From the NCBI GenBank assembly GCA_964577175.1, contig CAZNYC010000196.1, forward strand, positions 1 through 5,492: a stretch of 5,492 nt of DNA, written 5' to 3'. How positions within the stretch are numbered: position 1 is the stretch's first letter; every line of letters starts with the position of its first letter. Below the pieces are notes generated by a model. The model had not been told where the DNA came from and ran no database searches. It worked only from the letters and a program-made list of their open reading frames with translations. Shown piece after piece: positions 4,056 through 5,492 of this stretch. The translations under genes and the position numbers were made by a program. Source of the stretch: BS750m-G62 sp964577175. GTDB lineage: Bacteria; Planctomycetota; Phycisphaerae; FEN-1346.

Positions 4056-5483
4056 ATGGACGTGAACGTCGAGACAATCGCCACCTGCAAGAAGCGGCTC
4101 TCGATCACCATCCCGCGGGAGGAGATCGAGGCCAAGTTCGACGAGCGGTTCTCCGAACTGGAGCACGAGGCGTTCGTGCCGGGATTCCGCCCCGGCCACG
4201 CCCCGCGCCGCCTCATCGAGCGCCGCTTCAAGGACGCCGTCACCGAGGAAGTCCGCGCCAAACTCGTTTCCGAGGCGTTCGAGAAGGTCCTGGAAGAACA
4301 GCAGCTCGACGTCGTCGGCGAGCCGGACATCGACCCCGACAAGATCGAACTGCCCGACGACGGGCCGATGACCTTCTCGGTGGACCTGGAGGTCCGCCCC
4401 GAGTTCGACCTGCCGGACGATTACACGAAGATTCCCGTCGACGAGGTCGAGCGGCCGGAGGTGACCGACGAGACCGTCGAGGCGGCCCTGGAGCGCCTCC
4501 GCGAGCAGCAGGGCACGCTGGAACCCGTCGGCGAGGACGAGGGCGCCCAGGAACGCGACCTGGTGGTGGCGGACCTGACGATTCAGGCCGGCGACACGAT
4601 GGTCCTCGACCGGCAGAACGTCCGCCTGCCCGTGCGGGAGGTGGCCGTCGAGGGCATCCGCCTGCCCCAGCTGCCCGACCTTCTGACCGGCGCCAAGGCC
4701 GGCGAGACGAAGGAAACCACCATCACCATCGGCCAGGAGGCCGACAACGAGGACGTTCGCGGCCAGGAGGCCGACCTGGCGGTCAAGGTCAACGAGGTGC
4801 AGCGTCTGCGGCTGCCGAGCGACGAGGAACTCCTCGAGGCCACCGGCCAGGACGACATGGACGGCTTGCGGGCCACGATCCGCCGGCGGCAGGAAGCGCA
4901 AAGCGAGGCGAACTTCCGCGAGGCCCGCGAGGAGGCCGTCCGCACCTGGCTTCTGGAGCAGATCCCCTTCGACCTGCCGGAGGACCTCGTGGCCCGCCAC
5001 GCCAACCGTCTGCTCCAGCGGCGCCTCACGAGCATGCAGTACCGCGGCGTGCCGGCCGACGAACTCGAAGCGCACATGGACGAGATCGCCGGTGCCACCG
5101 GCGAGGAGGCGGCGCGGGACCTCCGGCTTCAGTTCATTCTCGACGCCATCGCCAAACAGGAGGGCATCGAGGTGACCGACGCCGAGGTCGACGCCCGCGT
5201 CCGGTTCATGGCGGTCCAGTACGGCCGGAAGGCCGACCACCTGCGCGAGGAGATGGAGGAATCGGGCGGCCTGGATTCGCTGCGGGCCCAGATCCTGGAG
5301 GACAAGGTCATCCGGACGCTCCTGGACCGCGCCACCGGCCAGGGCGAGGAAGAAGCGGCCGGGACCGTCGGCGAAGCGGACGCCGCCGAGACCGAAGCCG
5401 AATCCGAGGCCGCCGGGGGCGAGGCCGAATCGTCCGACGACGACGCCCCGGCCGGCGACGACGAGGCGCCGGAGTCCACCTGA
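4056..5483 (+). CDS. tig: Trigger factor, ribosome-associated chaperone
   Basis: A 475-residue trigger factor, the chaperone that docks at the ribosome tunnel exit and shields nascent chains. The ribosome-docking signature GFRPGHAP is at residues 43-50, the same position as in the E. coli protein. The N-terminal domain spans about 1-115, the inserted FKBP-like domain about 165-250, and the helical C-terminal domain with its arms about 255-425. The FKBP-like part is strongly diverged, so peptidyl-prolyl isomerase activity is doubtful. Beyond R425 there is a tail of about 50 residues with no lysine or arginine, about 18 Asp/Glu, and otherwise mostly Ala, Gly, Ser and Thr; the E. coli protein (432 residues) lacks it. 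The ATG at 4056 starts the conserved N terminus and has GAGGAG ten bases upstream; an in-frame start further upstream at 3882 would lie inside the tRNA. In many bacteria tig is followed by clpP, which would lie beyond this window. Confidence 0.96.
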   Translation: MDVNVETIATCKKRLSITIPREEIEAKFDERFSELEHEAFVPGFRPGHAPRRLIERRFKDAVTEEVRAKLVSEAFEKVLEEQQLDVVGEPDIDPDKIELPDDGPMTFSVDLEVRPEFDLPDDYTKIPVDEVERPEVTDETVEAALERLREQQGTLEPVGEDEGAQERDLVVADLTIQAGDTMVLDRQNVRLPVREVAVEGIRLPQLPDLLTGAKAGETKETTITIGQEADNEDVRGQEADLAVKVNEVQRLRLPSDEELLEATGQDDMDGLRATIRRRQEAQSEANFREAREEAVRTWLLEQIPFDLPEDLVARHANRLLQRRLTSMQYRGVPADELEAHMDEIAGATGEEAARDLRLQFILDAIAKQEGIEVTDAEVDARVRFMAVQYGRKADHLREEMEESGGLDSLRAQILEDKVIRTLLDRATGQGEEEAAGTVGEADAAETEAESEAAGGEAESSDDDAPAGDDEAPEST

Positions 5484-5492
5484 CCCCCCACG

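Noticed and set aside
3888..5240. A 450-codon minus-strand open frame opposite tig
   Set aside because: It is the third-position-GC shadow of trigger factor. The sense strand has unambiguous motifs.

Overview
The window is GC-rich bacterial DNA with strong G/C preference at third codon positions, which is why long open frames run antisense to almost every real gene. It looks like an ordinary chromosomal stretch from an environmental bacterium. The fused TatD/radical-SAM protein, the lipoprotein SGNH hydrolase, the acidic-tailed trigger factor and the many small dispersed intergenic repeats would fit a high-GC member of the Planctomycetota or a neighbouring phylum. That assignment is a guess from gene style and not a demonstrated placement.

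Layout. Positions 1-66 hold copies of a small hairpin repeat. Two genes are read leftward: a YraN-family (UPF0102) putative nuclease (1546-1995) followed by a TatD-family metallohydrolase fused to a radical SAM domain (67-1461). An 84-base gap made almost entirely of degenerate 7-base repeats separates them. From the divergent intergenic region (1996-2300) a lipoprotein SGNH/GDSL-type hydrolase is read rightward (2301-3506). That region contains an imperfect palindromic element, a candidate promoter and another copy of the hairpin repeat. After a 328-base spacer, which holds a second and larger palindromic element and a good candidate promoter, come tRNA-Gly(GCC) with an encoded CCA (3835-3909), a probable intrinsic terminator, and the trigger factor gene tig (4056-5483), complete to its stop 9 bases before the window end.

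How the parts relate. YraN and TatD-rSAM are probably cotranscribed and both have nuclease-like folds, so a shared nucleic-acid role is possible but unproven. tRNA-Gly and tig lie in line behind one visible promoter with a terminator-like hairpin between them, so tig expression probably relies on read-through or an unseen promoter. The lipoprotein appears to be an independent envelope gene.

I see no defence island, CRISPR array, transposase or other clearly new multi-gene system. The features most worth following are the TatD-radical SAM fusion and the intergenic repeat ecology: two related palindromic elements, one carrying a heptanucleotide tract in its central part, a second heptanucleotide tract elsewhere, and three copies of a separate hairpin repeat.
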